From Acinetobacter courvalinii (GTDB lineage: Bacteria > Pseudomonadota > Gammaproteobacteria > Pseudomonadales > Moraxellaceae): 64,000 nucleotides of DNA. The stretch is from assembly GCF_014635545.1 (NCBI RefSeq), contig NZ_BMDA01000002.1:248001-312000 (forward strand). Reading direction: 5' to 3'. This document shows positions 17,528 to 25,557 of this stretch, one piece after another (position 1 is the stretch's first letter; each line of letters opens with the position of its first letter). The notes below the pieces were generated by a model. It saw only the letters and a list, made by a program, of their open reading frames with translations, had not been told where the DNA came from and did not search any database. Made by a program: the position numbers and the translations under genes.

Positions 17528-18481
17528 TTGAATCGACAAGATGATAAAAAGGCGATGTTCGATATTATGCCGGCAGATACGGAATTCTCTGCTGTGAAAC
17601 CATCATTATCACGTCGGCTCATTAATAAGACCTTGCAACATGCACAAGATGCAGTGGAATTTGCCAGTGATACCTCACGCAATATTGCCGGTGTGGCGGA
17701 TGCGGCGCTGGATGCACTGGATCAGGTGACGCATCATACCAAGCGTGGTGTGGAAGGCATGCGCAATACGGTTCGGGACATGGTCTCGGAAACCAGTGAG
17801 GCGGCACGTCAGGTGGCATTGGCGATGGCAAGGGCTTCTTTGGGCAAAAGTAGTCTGACCCTGTATTTGCCGGAAATGCTGCTGAATAACCAGATTCGCA
17901 AGCGCATGGATCGCTCTGAAATTGATGATATTAAAATTGAATGCGGCAATGACCGTTTTCATATTGAACTGGATGGGCATTACCGTCGCTTTTTATACCG
18001 GCTTTCACTGGAATTTAATGTGTTGGAATGTCGGATCGGTCAGGAAAAATATTTACGCTTACGTCAGGTCGATGAACATCTTGATCTGCAAATCCGTCAT
18101 GGTGGAACCCTGACCAACTGGGCAGCGCGTCGTGTTGGCAATGCCAGTTTTGAACTGATCAATTCCCTGCCGATTCCTTTTCTGATTAATCACCTGATTC
18201 GTGATGTGCCGGGCATCCAGAAAGAAGGGCATCGCTTATGGTATATCGATCTGGAAGAAGCGGGTTTTATCGACTTCATCAATAACCGCTCGTGGATGGT
18301 CGATAAACTGCTCAGCCTGACTGATTTTAGTATTTTGCCGGGTTTGAATATCTTGCAGGAAAGTCGTGAACTGGTACAGCAACTGGTGGATCAGTTTGAG
18401 ATTCGTGGTTTACGCGTGCAATCGGGCCGTCTGGAAGTGCAGGTCGGGATTGGCACGGATTACGAAAATAAAAGCAGATAA
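17528..18481 (+). CDS. conserved-looking protein of unknown function
   Basis: 317 residues starting at TTG 17528 with a purine-rich AAGAGGGAGAG immediately upstream. Residues about 25-100 are rich in Ala/Asp/Val and form an amphipathic helix ('ALDALDQVTHHTKRGVEGMRN'), reminiscent of phasin-like or apolipoprotein-like helices. A mixed alpha/beta domain follows ('IDDIKIECGNDRFHIELDGHYRRFLYRLSLEFNVLECRI'). There is no signal peptide. It may be membrane- or lipid-surface associated, but that is inference. It ends 3 bases before a terminator. Confidence 0.7.
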   Translation: MNRQDDKKAMFDIMPADTEFSAVKPSLSRRLINKTLQHAQDAVEFASDTSRNIAGVADAALDALDQVTHHTKRGVEGMRNTVRDMVSETSEAARQVALAMARASLGKSSLTLYLPEMLLNNQIRKRMDRSEIDDIKIECGNDRFHIELDGHYRRFLYRLSLEFNVLECRIGQEKYLRLRQVDEHLDLQIRHGGTLTNWAARRVGNASFELINSLPIPFLINHLIRDVPGIQKEGHRLWYIDLEEAGFIDFINNRSWMVDKLLSLTDFSILPGLNILQESRELVQQLVDQFEIRGLRVQSGRLEVQVGIGTDYENKSR

Positions 18482-18483
18482 GA

Positions 18484-18513
18484 AAAAAGCCACTGTCAAT
18501 GCAGTGGCTTTTT
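18484..18513 (+). terminator. intrinsic terminator of the 17528-18481 gene
   Basis: AAAAAGCCACTG (18484-18495), 6-base loop, CAGTGGCTTTTT (18502-18513). Confidence 0.85.
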
Positions 18514-18519
18514 AGAATT

Positions 18520-18595
18520 TGGCGTCCCTACGGGGATTCGAACCCCGGTTACCGCCGTGAAAGGGCGATGTCCTAGGCCTCTAGACGATAGGGAC
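18520..18595 (-). tRNA. tRNA-Glu (anticodon TTC), copy 1
   Basis: 76 nt with encoded CCA. The minus strand starts GTCCCTATCGTCTAGAGG; anticodon loop CCTTTCACG gives TTC; T-arm GGTTCGAATCC; the acceptor stem GTCCCTA/TAGGGAC is closed. Sequence identical to the copies at 18693 and 20498. Confidence 0.97.
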
Positions 18596-18692
18596 TTATC
18601 GGAGGAGATTTACTTACAGAATATGAAACATATTGCTTGTAAGCCTAAATTCTCAGCAAGGATGATTCATCTTTGCCTTTCCTCGAATTTAG

Positions 18693-18768
18693 TGGCGTCC
18701 CTACGGGGATTCGAACCCCGGTTACCGCCGTGAAAGGGCGATGTCCTAGGCCTCTAGACGATAGGGAC
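18693..18768 (-). tRNA. tRNA-Glu (anticodon TTC), copy 2
   Basis: 76 nt, identical in sequence to the other two tRNA-Glu genes and separated from copy 1 by 97 bases without a gene. Confidence 0.97.
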
Positions 18769-18941
18769 GTTTCAGAGGTGGGCGTATATTAGGGTGAATC
18801 GGGTGGGGTGTCAAACACTTTTCTCAAGAAAAATTAAAAAAACCAAACAAGTGTTTAAAAATAAAACATATCGAGGAATAAATAATCAAAAATAAGCAGT
18901 TAAGCTCAAAAATATGAAAAAAAGGGCTTTGCTCCAGATAT

Positions 18942-18969
18942 AAAAAATGCAGCTTAAGCTGCATTTTTT
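18942..18969 (-). terminator. terminator of the amino-acid permease gene
   Basis: A perfect 28-bp palindrome centred on AGCTTAAGCT, with six A on one side and six T on the other. It lies just past the stop of the permease. Confidence 0.8.
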
Positions 18970-18979
18970 ATGGAACAAA

Positions 18980-20386
18980 TTATTGGCGATGACGATAGAA
19001 AATGTAATGGCTCACATAACATGCGGCAATAAACAGCAAGCACCCAATAAAACCTGCTTGCATTTCCGGATCGGCTGCCATACTCAGCCCTGTAATCAAA
19101 CAGAAGATAAAACCCAAGATTGGGACGATCGGGTAAAGCGGCGCAGCAAATTTTAAATCTTTTGCAGTATGTCCGGCCTTGTACCATTGACGTCTGAAGT
19201 TAAATTGACTCCAGCAGATACTCATCCACACGATCACCATGGTGAATGCAGCCACCCCAAGTAAATTTTTGAAAATAGTCTCAGGTGCAAAGTGTTCTGA
19301 TAACAACCCTGGAATTGCACCAAACATGGTGACGACCAGTGCAATGATAGGCGTACCACTCTTTGACAAGCGAGAGAAAACGCTGGGTAGCTGACGCTGA
19401 TCGGACAAAGACCACATCATACGTGATGCCGCATACAGGCCTGAGTTGGCCGCTGAAAGTAGTGCGGTGATAATCACGAAGCGGATAATATCGTCGGCAT
19501 AAGGAATACCGATGTAATTAAACACGGTCACGAACGGACTGCTACTCACGCCTTCACCGCCTAAACCTGCCACCTGGAAAGGAAGCAGTGCACTAATCAC
19601 GATGATGGTACCGACAAAGAAAATCAATAAACGCCAGATCGCGGCATTAATGGCTTTGGGTACATTTTCAGCAGGGTCTTTGGTTTCACCGGCGGCAACA
19701 CCGATTAACTCAGTGCCCGAGAAAGCAAAGTTCACGATCAGCATGGTGGTGAAGATGGGAATTAAGCCTTGCGGGAACCAGCCATGGGCGGTCAGGTTGT
19801 GGAATAGCGGTGCCGATTCATAACCATGGAACGGGATCAGACCAAAAATAGCCATCAAGCCTAGAATGATAAAGGCAATCACGGTCACCACTTTGACCAG
19901 CGCTAGCCAGAATTCAGATTCGGCAAACATACGGGTTGAGGTTAAATTCAGACCCAGAATGGTAACGGCAAAGATAATGGTCCAGATCCACATGGAAATA
20001 TGGGGAAACCATTCCTGCATCAGCAGGGCAGCAGCGGTGAACTCGGTTCCTAAGGTCGCAGTCCAGGTGAGCCAGTACACCCAAGAAATCATGTAACCTG
20101 TGCCTGGACCAATATATTTTCGAGCGTATGCACCAAAAGATCCAGCAACAGGCATATGTACTGCAAGTTCACCTAGACAGAGCATGACCATATAGGCAAT
20201 CAGACCGCCGAGAATATAGGCAATAATTGCACCAATCGGTCCGGTTTGCGCGATAACTTCACCAGAACCTAAAAACAGGCCAGTACCAATTGCGCCGCCT
20301 AAAGAAAGCATGACTAAATGGCGGGTGCTCATGGCACGCTTTAGCGTTTTGGGTTCTGTATTCGCATTTGAGTTGGAAGATTGCAT
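18980..20386 (-). CDS. amino-acid permease, S-methylmethionine-permease (MmuP)-like
   Basis: 468 residues with 12 predicted transmembrane helices of the APC amino-acid transporter family. N-terminal 'STRHLVMLSLGGAIGTGLFLGSG' is the substrate-binding GxGxF region of TM1. 'VNFAFSGTELIGVAAGE' in TM6 and 'ALLSAANSGLYAASRMMWSLS' in TM8 closely resemble E. coli MmuP. It imports a neutral or sulfur amino acid by proton symport; S-methylmethionine is the best guess, but related permeases take other substrates. It sits between tRNA-Glu copies 2 and 3, all on the minus strand, and has its own terminator. Confidence 0.82.
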   Translation of the reverse strand: MQSSNSNANTEPKTLKRAMSTRHLVMLSLGGAIGTGLFLGSGEVIAQTGPIGAIIAYILGGLIAYMVMLCLGELAVHMPVAGSFGAYARKYIGPGTGYMISWVYWLTWTATLGTEFTAAALLMQEWFPHISMWIWTIIFAVTILGLNLTSTRMFAESEFWLALVKVVTVIAFIILGLMAIFGLIPFHGYESAPLFHNLTAHGWFPQGLIPIFTTMLIVNFAFSGTELIGVAAGETKDPAENVPKAINAAIWRLLIFFVGTIIVISALLPFQVAGLGGEGVSSSPFVTVFNYIGIPYADDIIRFVIITALLSAANSGLYAASRMMWSLSDQRQLPSVFSRLSKSGTPIIALVVTMFGAIPGLLSEHFAPETIFKNLLGVAAFTMVIVWMSICWSQFNFRRQWYKAGHTAKDLKFAAPLYPIVPILGFIFCLITGLSMAADPEMQAGFIGCLLFIAACYVSHYIFYRHRQ

Positions 20387-20497
20387 ACGACAATTTGTCC
20401 AAGCATAGAGAAGCGGCTATTTTATGGAAAATTCGAAAATGTGCAATCTGCTTGAGGCAAGATTGTAAGAAAAATATAATTATTATCAGACAGAATA

Positions 20498-20573
20498 TGG
20501 CGTCCCTACGGGGATTCGAACCCCGGTTACCGCCGTGAAAGGGCGATGTCCTAGGCCTCTAGACGATAGGGAC
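20498..20573 (-). tRNA. tRNA-Glu (anticodon TTC), copy 3
   Basis: 76 nt with encoded CCA, identical to the two copies at 18520 and 18693; 62 bases downstream of tRNA-Ala on the same strand. Confidence 0.97.
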
Positions 20574-20635
20574 AGATGAGGCAATACACAAAGATTTGAG
20601 CATAACTATGCTTCACGCTTCCTATTCGGAAACGG

Positions 20636-20711
20636 TGGTGGAGCCAAGCAGGATCGAACTGCTGACCTCTACAATGCCATTGTAGCGCTCTACCAACTGA
20701 GCTATGACCCC
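20636..20711 (-). tRNA. tRNA-Ala (anticodon GGC)
   Basis: 76 nt with encoded CCA. The minus strand starts GGGGTCATAGCTCAGTTGG. Anticodon stem CTACA/TGTAG encloses loop ATGGCAT, giving anticodon GGC. T-arm AGTTCGATCC. It lies directly downstream of gltX. Confidence 0.97.
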
Positions 20712-20716
20712 AGAAT

Positions 20717-20751
20717 GTGTGAGCGCAATATTAGGGGGAATGCGCTCACAC
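20717..20751 (-). terminator. hairpin between gltX and tRNA-Ala
   Basis: GTGTGAGCGC (20717-20726) / GCGCTCACAC (20742-20751), 15-base loop. There is no T run on the minus strand, so it may be an RNA-processing site in a gltX-tRNA transcript rather than a true terminator. Confidence 0.4.
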
Positions 20752-20769
20752 GTCAATCATTAAACTGAA

Positions 20770-22278
20770 TTAAGTCTCACTATTTGCATCATTTTTCGGC
20801 AATTTTAGGGATTCATTCAATTTTTCCCAGACTTTCAGTTCTTTCTTGCTCGGCGCACCCACAATTTCCAGGGCATGACGTAAGCGGGCAAAGGTCAAAT
20901 CAGGTCCAAGAGTAACCATGGCCTGCATCACTGGGGTTGAACTGGTTGATCCGGCAATGGCAATAAAGAAGGCCGGCATGAAGTCGCGTAGTTTGACTTC
21001 CATCTGGTTGGCCAGATCCATCAGGGTTTGACTGACGGTGTCATTATTCCATGTGAACTGGCTTTCTAAACGCCAGATGGCAAACTGTAAACTTTGACGA
21101 ACCTGTTCTTCGCTCAGTTTCTTGCTTTCGAACTGTTCTTTGCTGATTTGTGGCATATGGTTGAAGTAGAAACCGGCCCAGTTCACTGCTTCAGAGAGCA
21201 GGTTAATACGCGGTTGAATTGCAGCCGCAATATCTTCAAGGGTTTGACGGTCGCTCTTCCATGCCAGTAAACGGTCTAGCAGTTGTCCCGGTGTCAGGCC
21301 TTTAATCCACTGACCGTTGAGCCAGTTGAGTTTCTCCACATCAAAGATTGGGCCACCAAGAGAAACACGTTGCACGTCAAAATTCTCAATCATGTCTTTT
21401 AAGGTAAAGATTTCACGTTCATCCGGCATTGACCAGCCCATGCGACCCAGATAGTTCAACAGGGCTTCTGGCAAGACGCCGATGTCACGATAGTAGTTGA
21501 TTGAGGTTGGGTTTTTACGTTTAGACAGTTTTGATTTGTCCGGATTACGCAATAACGGCATATGGCACAGTGTTGGCATGTCCCAACCGAAATATTGATA
21601 AAGCAGCTGGTGTTTGGGTGCAGAAGGCAACCATTCTTCACCACGTAATACATGGGTGATTTCCATTAAATGGTCATCTACCACGTTCGCAAGGTGATAG
21701 GTTGGCAAACCATCGGTTTTTAGCAGGACTTGCATATCCACTTGTGCCCATGGAATCTCGACTTCACCGCGGAGTAGGTCATTGATTTTACAAATGCCTT
21801 CTTCTGGTACTTTCATACGGATAACATGAGGTTCGCCTGCTGCAAGACGACGTTGTACTTCTTCTTGAGATAATTTTAAACCGCGACCGTCATATTTTGG
21901 TGTTTCGCCACGTGCCTGTTGTTCTGCACGCATTTGATCTAATTCTTCTGCTGTTGCGAAACAATAAAAAGCATGTCCTTTTTCAACCAGCTCAAGCGCA
22001 TATTGCTTATAAATGCCCATCCGTTCTGACTGGCGGTAAGGCGCATGTGGGCCACCCACATCCGGGCCTTCAGACCAGTTCAGACCCAGCCAGCGCAAAG
22101 AATCCAGAATCATTTTTTCAGATTCTGGCGTAGAGCGAAGCTGGTCGGTATCTTCAATACGTAAAATGAATTCACCGCCATGTTGCTTGGCAAAACATAA
22201 ATTAAACAACGCGATATAGGCGGTGCCTACATGCGGAAATCCTGTCGGAGAAGGGGCAATACGGGTACGGACTTTCAT
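20770..22278 (-). CDS. gltX: glutamyl-tRNA synthetase
   Basis: Class I aminoacyl-tRNA synthetase that charges tRNA-Glu. 502 residues. The HIGH-type motif is '[13 protein letters not shown]' at residues 8-20 and the KMSKS-type motif is 'KLSKRKNP' near residue 245. The catalytic domain is followed by the helical anticodon-binding domain. The cysteines that form the zinc site in E. coli GltX are absent here, as in many bacterial homologues. It is followed on the same strand by tRNA-Ala and tRNA-Glu, so the enzyme and its substrate tRNA may be co-expressed. Confidence 0.96.
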   Translation of the reverse strand: MKVRTRIAPSPTGFPHVGTAYIALFNLCFAKQHGGEFILRIEDTDQLRSTPESEKMILDSLRWLGLNWSEGPDVGGPHAPYRQSERMGIYKQYALELVEKGHAFYCFATAEELDQMRAEQQARGETPKYDGRGLKLSQEEVQRRLAAGEPHVIRMKVPEEGICKINDLLRGEVEIPWAQVDMQVLLKTDGLPTYHLANVVDDHLMEITHVLRGEEWLPSAPKHQLLYQYFGWDMPTLCHMPLLRNPDKSKLSKRKNPTSINYYRDIGVLPEALLNYLGRMGWSMPDEREIFTLKDMIENFDVQRVSLGGPIFDVEKLNWLNGQWIKGLTPGQLLDRLLAWKSDRQTLEDIAAAIQPRINLLSEAVNWAGFYFNHMPQISKEQFESKKLSEEQVRQSLQFAIWRLESQFTWNNDTVSQTLMDLANQMEVKLRDFMPAFFIAIAGSTSSTPVMQAMVTLGPDLTFARLRHALEIVGAPSKKELKVWEKLNESLKLPKNDANSET

Positions 22279-22318
22279 AAATGATCGGAGGTTAAATTAA
22301 AATTGAAACTATTATAAC

Positions 22319-22350
22319 GAAAAAGCCTAGTCACAACAGGACTAGGCTTC
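22319..22350 (-). terminator. intrinsic terminator of the 22383-22697 gene
   Basis: AAGCCTAGTC (22323-22332) / GACTAGGCTT (22340-22349). The minus-strand copy is followed by a T run. Confidence 0.75.
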
Positions 22351-22382
22351 ATTTAAACATGTGAGGGGCACATATTTAAAAA

Positions 22383-22697
22383 TTATGAGCTATGCGGCTG
22401 GAATATGGTTTGAACGAAACGTGAAAAACGCTCATGTTGACTGGCAAAAAAAGTCTGGGTTGGCGTGGTACGAATGGTATTTAGCATTTTTAGCTCGTCA
22501 TCTGTTGACGGTAGCATGCTGGTATTGCGTTTTTGCTGATCCAGTGCTTTGACGATCAAGCTTGAAGAAGATTTATCAAGCGTTTTTATGTTATTGCTTT
22601 CTTTAATTGCAGCTGCATGTCCAGCTTGAACAGAACATAGCAAAAATAAACTTATATATACTGTTTTCTTCAATTTTAATGTTGGCATCGCTAACAT
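22383..22697 (-). CDS. small secreted protein of unknown function
   Basis: 104 residues. It has a signal peptide ('LKKTVYISLFLLCSVQAGHA', cleavage probably after AHA/HAA), then a hydrophilic Ser/Thr/Lys-rich mature part of about 75 residues with no motif I know. Two starts are possible: ATG 22697, very close to GAGGGG, or ATG 22688 with longer spacing. It has its own terminator and lies upstream of gltX on the same strand. A real gene is likely from the signal peptide and the terminator. Confidence 0.6.
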   Translation of the reverse strand: MLAMPTLKLKKTVYISLFLLCSVQAGHAAAIKESNNIKTLDKSSSSLIVKALDQQKRNTSMLPSTDDELKMLNTIRTTPTQTFFASQHERFSRFVQTIFQPHSS

Positions 22698-23092
22698 TCC
22701 CCTCTTGAATTTGAGTCTATAAGACTACCAAACTACTATACTATTGCTTTAATAATACGATTTAAACATAAATCTTAATGAAAAAGTAGAACTAAGTCAC
22801 ACTTTTTACAAAAATCTTAAAATTCAACACATCCTTCTCTAGAATTATAGCATTCTGGCTACTTTGTATACACGCGCAATTTAGCAAGCAAATGTGTAGA
22901 AAAAGTGGAGAATGATAATTTTTCTCATTTTTGCTTCTAGGTGTTGTTTTGGCGGCTTTTTATCCAGCCTATCCATTGCAACCTTAGCTTAAAAACTGAA
23001 AAGCAATAAATTTATTTATATAACTATATGATTGTAAATTATTTTTAAATAAATATAGTGATTACAAATGGGGTGGACTGGATCAATAAACA
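22698..23092. other. 395-base AT-rich intergenic region with a Fur-box-like site
   Basis: There is no convincing protein gene. It contains a Fur-like dyad TGATAATTTTTCTCA (22913-22927, 12 of 14 matches to the 7-1-7 Fur model) about 166 bases before sbp. Near sbp are AT-rich near-repeats ('ATAACTATAT', 'ATAAATATAG'), where a CysB-type activator might bind, though no CysB site can be named with confidence. A small RNA could fit in the 22928-23092 part. Confidence 0.5.
22913..22927. promoter_or_regulatory. putative Fur box upstream of sbp
   Basis: TGATAAT-T-TTTCTCA compared with TGATAAT-n-ATTATCA gives 12 of 14 matches. It closely resembles the site before the MFS exporter at 49405. Its target gene is unclear. 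Confidence 0.45.
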
Positions 23093-24088
23093 ATGAAAAC
23101 AGTGATTGCAGCAGCATTATTGGCGCTGGGCTTAAATGGGGTGGCGCAAGCCGCGACGACATTTTTAAACGTGTCTTATGACCCGACTCGGGAATTTTAT
23201 CAGGAATATAATCAGGCCTTTGGTCAATACTGGAAACAACGAACCGGTCAGGAGGTAGATTTTAAACAGTCTCATGGCGGCTCGGGTAAACAGGCACGTT
23301 CCGTGATTGATGGCTTGCAAGCCGATGTGGTGACTTTAGCGCTGGCAAATGATATTGATGAAATTACCAATGCCGGCTTAATCCGTAAAGACTGGCAAAA
23401 ACAGTTTAAGGATAACTCTGCACCCTATACGTCGACCGTGGTTTTTCTGGTACGTAAAGGTAATCCTAAAAATATTCGCGACTGGAATGATCTGACCAAA
23501 GACGGGGTGGAGATCATTACGCCAAATCCAAAAACCGGTGGGGCGCCGCGCTGGATCTACTTATCGGCTTGGGGCTATGCCTTGAAACAGCCGGGTGGAA
23601 ATGATGCCAAAGCCCGTGAGCTGGTGAAAAAGCTTTATCAGAATGTCAAAGTCCTGGACTCTGGTGCACGCGGTTCCCTGACCACCTTTGCTGAGCGTGG
23701 CATTGGTGATGTATTGCTGTCCTGGGAGAACGAAGCATTATTGGCAACGCAAGGCTTAGGCAAAGATAAGTTTGACATCGTCTATCCTTCAATTTCAATT
23801 CTGGCGGAGCCTTCAGTGGCAATCGTGGATAAAACGGTAGATAAGAATGGTAACCGTCAATTGGCACGTGGTTATTTGAACTTTCTTTATTCGCCGCTCG
23901 GTCAGGAACTGGCAGCAAAACATTATTTCCGTCCACGCAATCCTCAGGTGGCAGCCAAATATGCCAAACAATTCCCCAAGATCAAATTATTCGATATAAA
24001 TGACGTGTTTGGCGGCTGGGCAAAAGCGCAAAAAACCCATTTTGTAAATGGGGCGATTTTTGACCAGATTTATGCAGAAAAACCATAA
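23093..24088 (+). CDS. sbp: sulfate/thiosulfate-binding periplasmic protein
   Basis: 331 residues. The signal peptide ([20 protein letters not shown]) is followed by a two-lobed type II solute-binding domain starting '[21 protein letters not shown]'. Hallmarks of Sbp/CysP include '[26 protein letters not shown]' and '[21 protein letters not shown]'. It delivers sulfate to the CysTWA ABC transporter. No permease or ATPase gene is adjacent, so this is a stand-alone copy; Sbp versus CysP (thiosulfate) cannot be separated with certainty. Confidence 0.9.
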   Translation: MKTVIAAALLALGLNGVAQAATTFLNVSYDPTREFYQEYNQAFGQYWKQRTGQEVDFKQSHGGSGKQARSVIDGLQADVVTLALANDIDEITNAGLIRKDWQKQFKDNSAPYTSTVVFLVRKGNPKNIRDWNDLTKDGVEIITPNPKTGGAPRWIYLSAWGYALKQPGGNDAKARELVKKLYQNVKVLDSGARGSLTTFAERGIGDVLLSWENEALLATQGLGKDKFDIVYPSISILAEPSVAIVDKTVDKNGNRQLARGYLNFLYSPLGQELAAKHYFRPRNPQVAAKYAKQFPKIKLFDINDVFGGWAKAQKTHFVNGAIFDQIYAEKP

Positions 24089-24122
24089 GTTTAGTCTTCA
24101 TTCAGATCAACACAAAAGATTG

Positions 24123-24152
24123 AAAAGCAAATACCGAAGGTGTTTGCTTTTT
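24123..24152 (+). terminator. intrinsic terminator of sbp
   Basis: AAAAGCAAATACC / GGTGTTTGCTTTT (one G-U pair) followed by T. Confidence 0.8.
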
Positions 24153-24221
24153 TATTGCATGAAAAATGACAAGAAAACGGTTTTATCTATGAAAAGTTAA
24201 GAATTCTCTACAAAAAGTCGT

Positions 24222-24250
24222 TTGGTGCTGGCGTAAAACAAGGTGATAAT
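24222..24250 (+). promoter_or_regulatory. promoter of the rsmH-ftsL-ftsI-murE-murF-mraY cluster
   Basis: -35 TTGGTG (24222-24227), 17-base spacer, -10 GATAAT (24245-24250), 36 bases before the rsmH ATG. No mraZ precedes rsmH. Confidence 0.6.
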
Positions 24251-24285
24251 GTGCAGTTACATTTTCAGCTGTTGATTCAATTCTT

Positions 24286-25206
24286 ATGTCGCATATTTCT
24301 GTCTTACTTCATGAAACCGTTGATGGCGTATTGGCAGGTCGCGATACTGGTATTTTTGTCGATGCCACCTTTGGTCGTGGGGGGCATACCAAGCTTTTAT
24401 TGTCAAAACTTGATCAGAATGCGCGTGTCTATGCCTTTGATAAAGATCCTCAAGCGCTTGAAGTTGCAGCACAATTAGAACAAGAAGATCCACGCTTTAA
24501 AATTATTCATGCCAGCTTTGCCGATCTGCAGGCTGAGCTTGCCAAGATTGGCATTAGCGAAGTTGATGGCATTATGGCTGACTTGGGCGTGTCGTCACCA
24601 CAGCTCGACCAGGCAGAACGTGGTTTCAGTTTTATGCAAAATGGGCCACTGGATATGCGTATGGATAATTCGCAAGGCCCAACTGCTGCAGAATGGCTGC
24701 TTGATATTGAAGAAGAAAAACTTGCAAACATTATTTACCAATATGGTGAAGAACGTTATAGCCGCCGTATTGCCAAAGCCATTAAACTGGCAGGCGAAAT
24801 GACAACAACAGCTCAACTGGCAGAAGTGGTTAAAACAGCACATCCAAAATGGGAAAAACATAAGCATCCGGCCACACGGACTTTTCAGGCCATCCGGATT
24901 GCCATCAATAAAGAACTCGATGATATCGAGACATTCTTGCCGCAAGCGGTTGCCTTGTTAAAACCGACGGCGCAACTGGCGGTGATTAGCTTCCATTCTT
25001 TGGAAGATCGTCTGATCAAGCAATTTATTCAAAAAGAATCGAGTCTGGCCGAAGATTCAGGTTGGGGCATGCCTCAAGCGCAGGTTGATACTCGACGTTT
25101 AAAGAAAGTTTCTCGTATTCGTGCGAGTGAAGCAGAAGTAAAAGCAAATCCTCGCTCGCGTAGTGCATGGCTACGTGTGGCGGAGCGTTTAGAGCAAAAA
25201 GGCTAA
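24286..25206 (+). CDS. rsmH: 16S rRNA (cytosine1402-N4)-methyltransferase
   Basis: SAM-dependent methylation of C1402 in the 30S decoding centre. 306 residues. N-terminal 'HISVLLHETVDGV' and SAM motif 'FVDATFGRGGHTKLLLSKL' are diagnostic, as are 'DLGVSSPQLDQAERGFSF' and 'ISFHSLEDRLIKQF'. First gene of the division/cell-wall cluster, as in most bacteria but without mraZ. It is followed by ftsL after 2 bases. Confidence 0.96.
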   Translation: MSHISVLLHETVDGVLAGRDTGIFVDATFGRGGHTKLLLSKLDQNARVYAFDKDPQALEVAAQLEQEDPRFKIIHASFADLQAELAKIGISEVDGIMADLGVSSPQLDQAERGFSFMQNGPLDMRMDNSQGPTAAEWLLDIEEEKLANIIYQYGEERYSRRIAKAIKLAGEMTTTAQLAEVVKTAHPKWEKHKHPATRTFQAIRIAINKELDDIETFLPQAVALLKPTAQLAVISFHSLEDRLIKQFIQKESSLAEDSGWGMPQAQVDTRRLKKVSRIRASEAEVKANPRSRSAWLRVAERLEQKG

Positions 25207-25208
25207 CA

Positions 25209-25547
25209 ATGAACAACAAGAATGACGACGACGTTTTACCAAGCAGCAAAAAGGGACTGAAAAAAGTCGTTGTATATGCTGTACTCGTTGCATTGGTCTT
25301 TACCAGTGCAATGATGGTGGTGTTTCAGGTCTTTGAATATCGTCATGATTATCGTGACTTAAGCGCCTACATGCGTGAACGTGATGATCTGAATGCAGAG
25401 TGGGGCCGCTTACTGATCGAGCAGCAAACCTTTGGTGCTACAGCACAGATCGGTTCTCGAGCCGTGACCCAACTGCGTATGTTCTCGCCACCCGCTACGC
25501 AAACTGTAGTGATTTCTTTACCTATGACTTCAAAGCAAGATAAATAA
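25209..25547 (+). CDS. ftsL: cell division protein FtsL
   Basis: 112 residues. A short cytosolic N-terminus is followed by one transmembrane helix (about 20-42, 'VVVYAVLVALVFTSAMMVVFQVF') and a periplasmic coiled-coil ('YRHDYRDLSAYMRERDDLNAEWGRLLIEQQT') that pairs with FtsB and FtsQ in the divisome. ATG at 25209 is chosen; an in-frame ATG at 25167 would overlap rsmH by 40 bases and add residues without FtsL character. Recognition rests on topology and position between rsmH and ftsI, since FtsL sequence is poorly conserved. Confidence 0.9.
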   Translation: MNNKNDDDVLPSSKKGLKKVVVYAVLVALVFTSAMMVVFQVFEYRHDYRDLSAYMRERDDLNAEWGRLLIEQQTFGATAQIGSRAVTQLRMFSPPATQTVVISLPMTSKQDK

Positions 25548-25557
25548 GGCATGCTGT

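Noticed and set aside
18520-18768. Repeated block considered as a CRISPR-like array
   Set aside because: The repeats are full tRNA-Glu genes with cloverleaf pairing; only three copies with uneven spacing.
20717-20751. Possible attachment site of a mobile element at the tRNA genes
   Set aside because: No integrase gene and no partial tRNA repeat at a distance; the duplicated sequences are complete tRNA genes.
25167-25208. Upstream start for ftsL overlapping rsmH
   Set aside because: The added 14 residues are in the rsmH C-terminal coding region; ATG 25209 fits FtsL topology.
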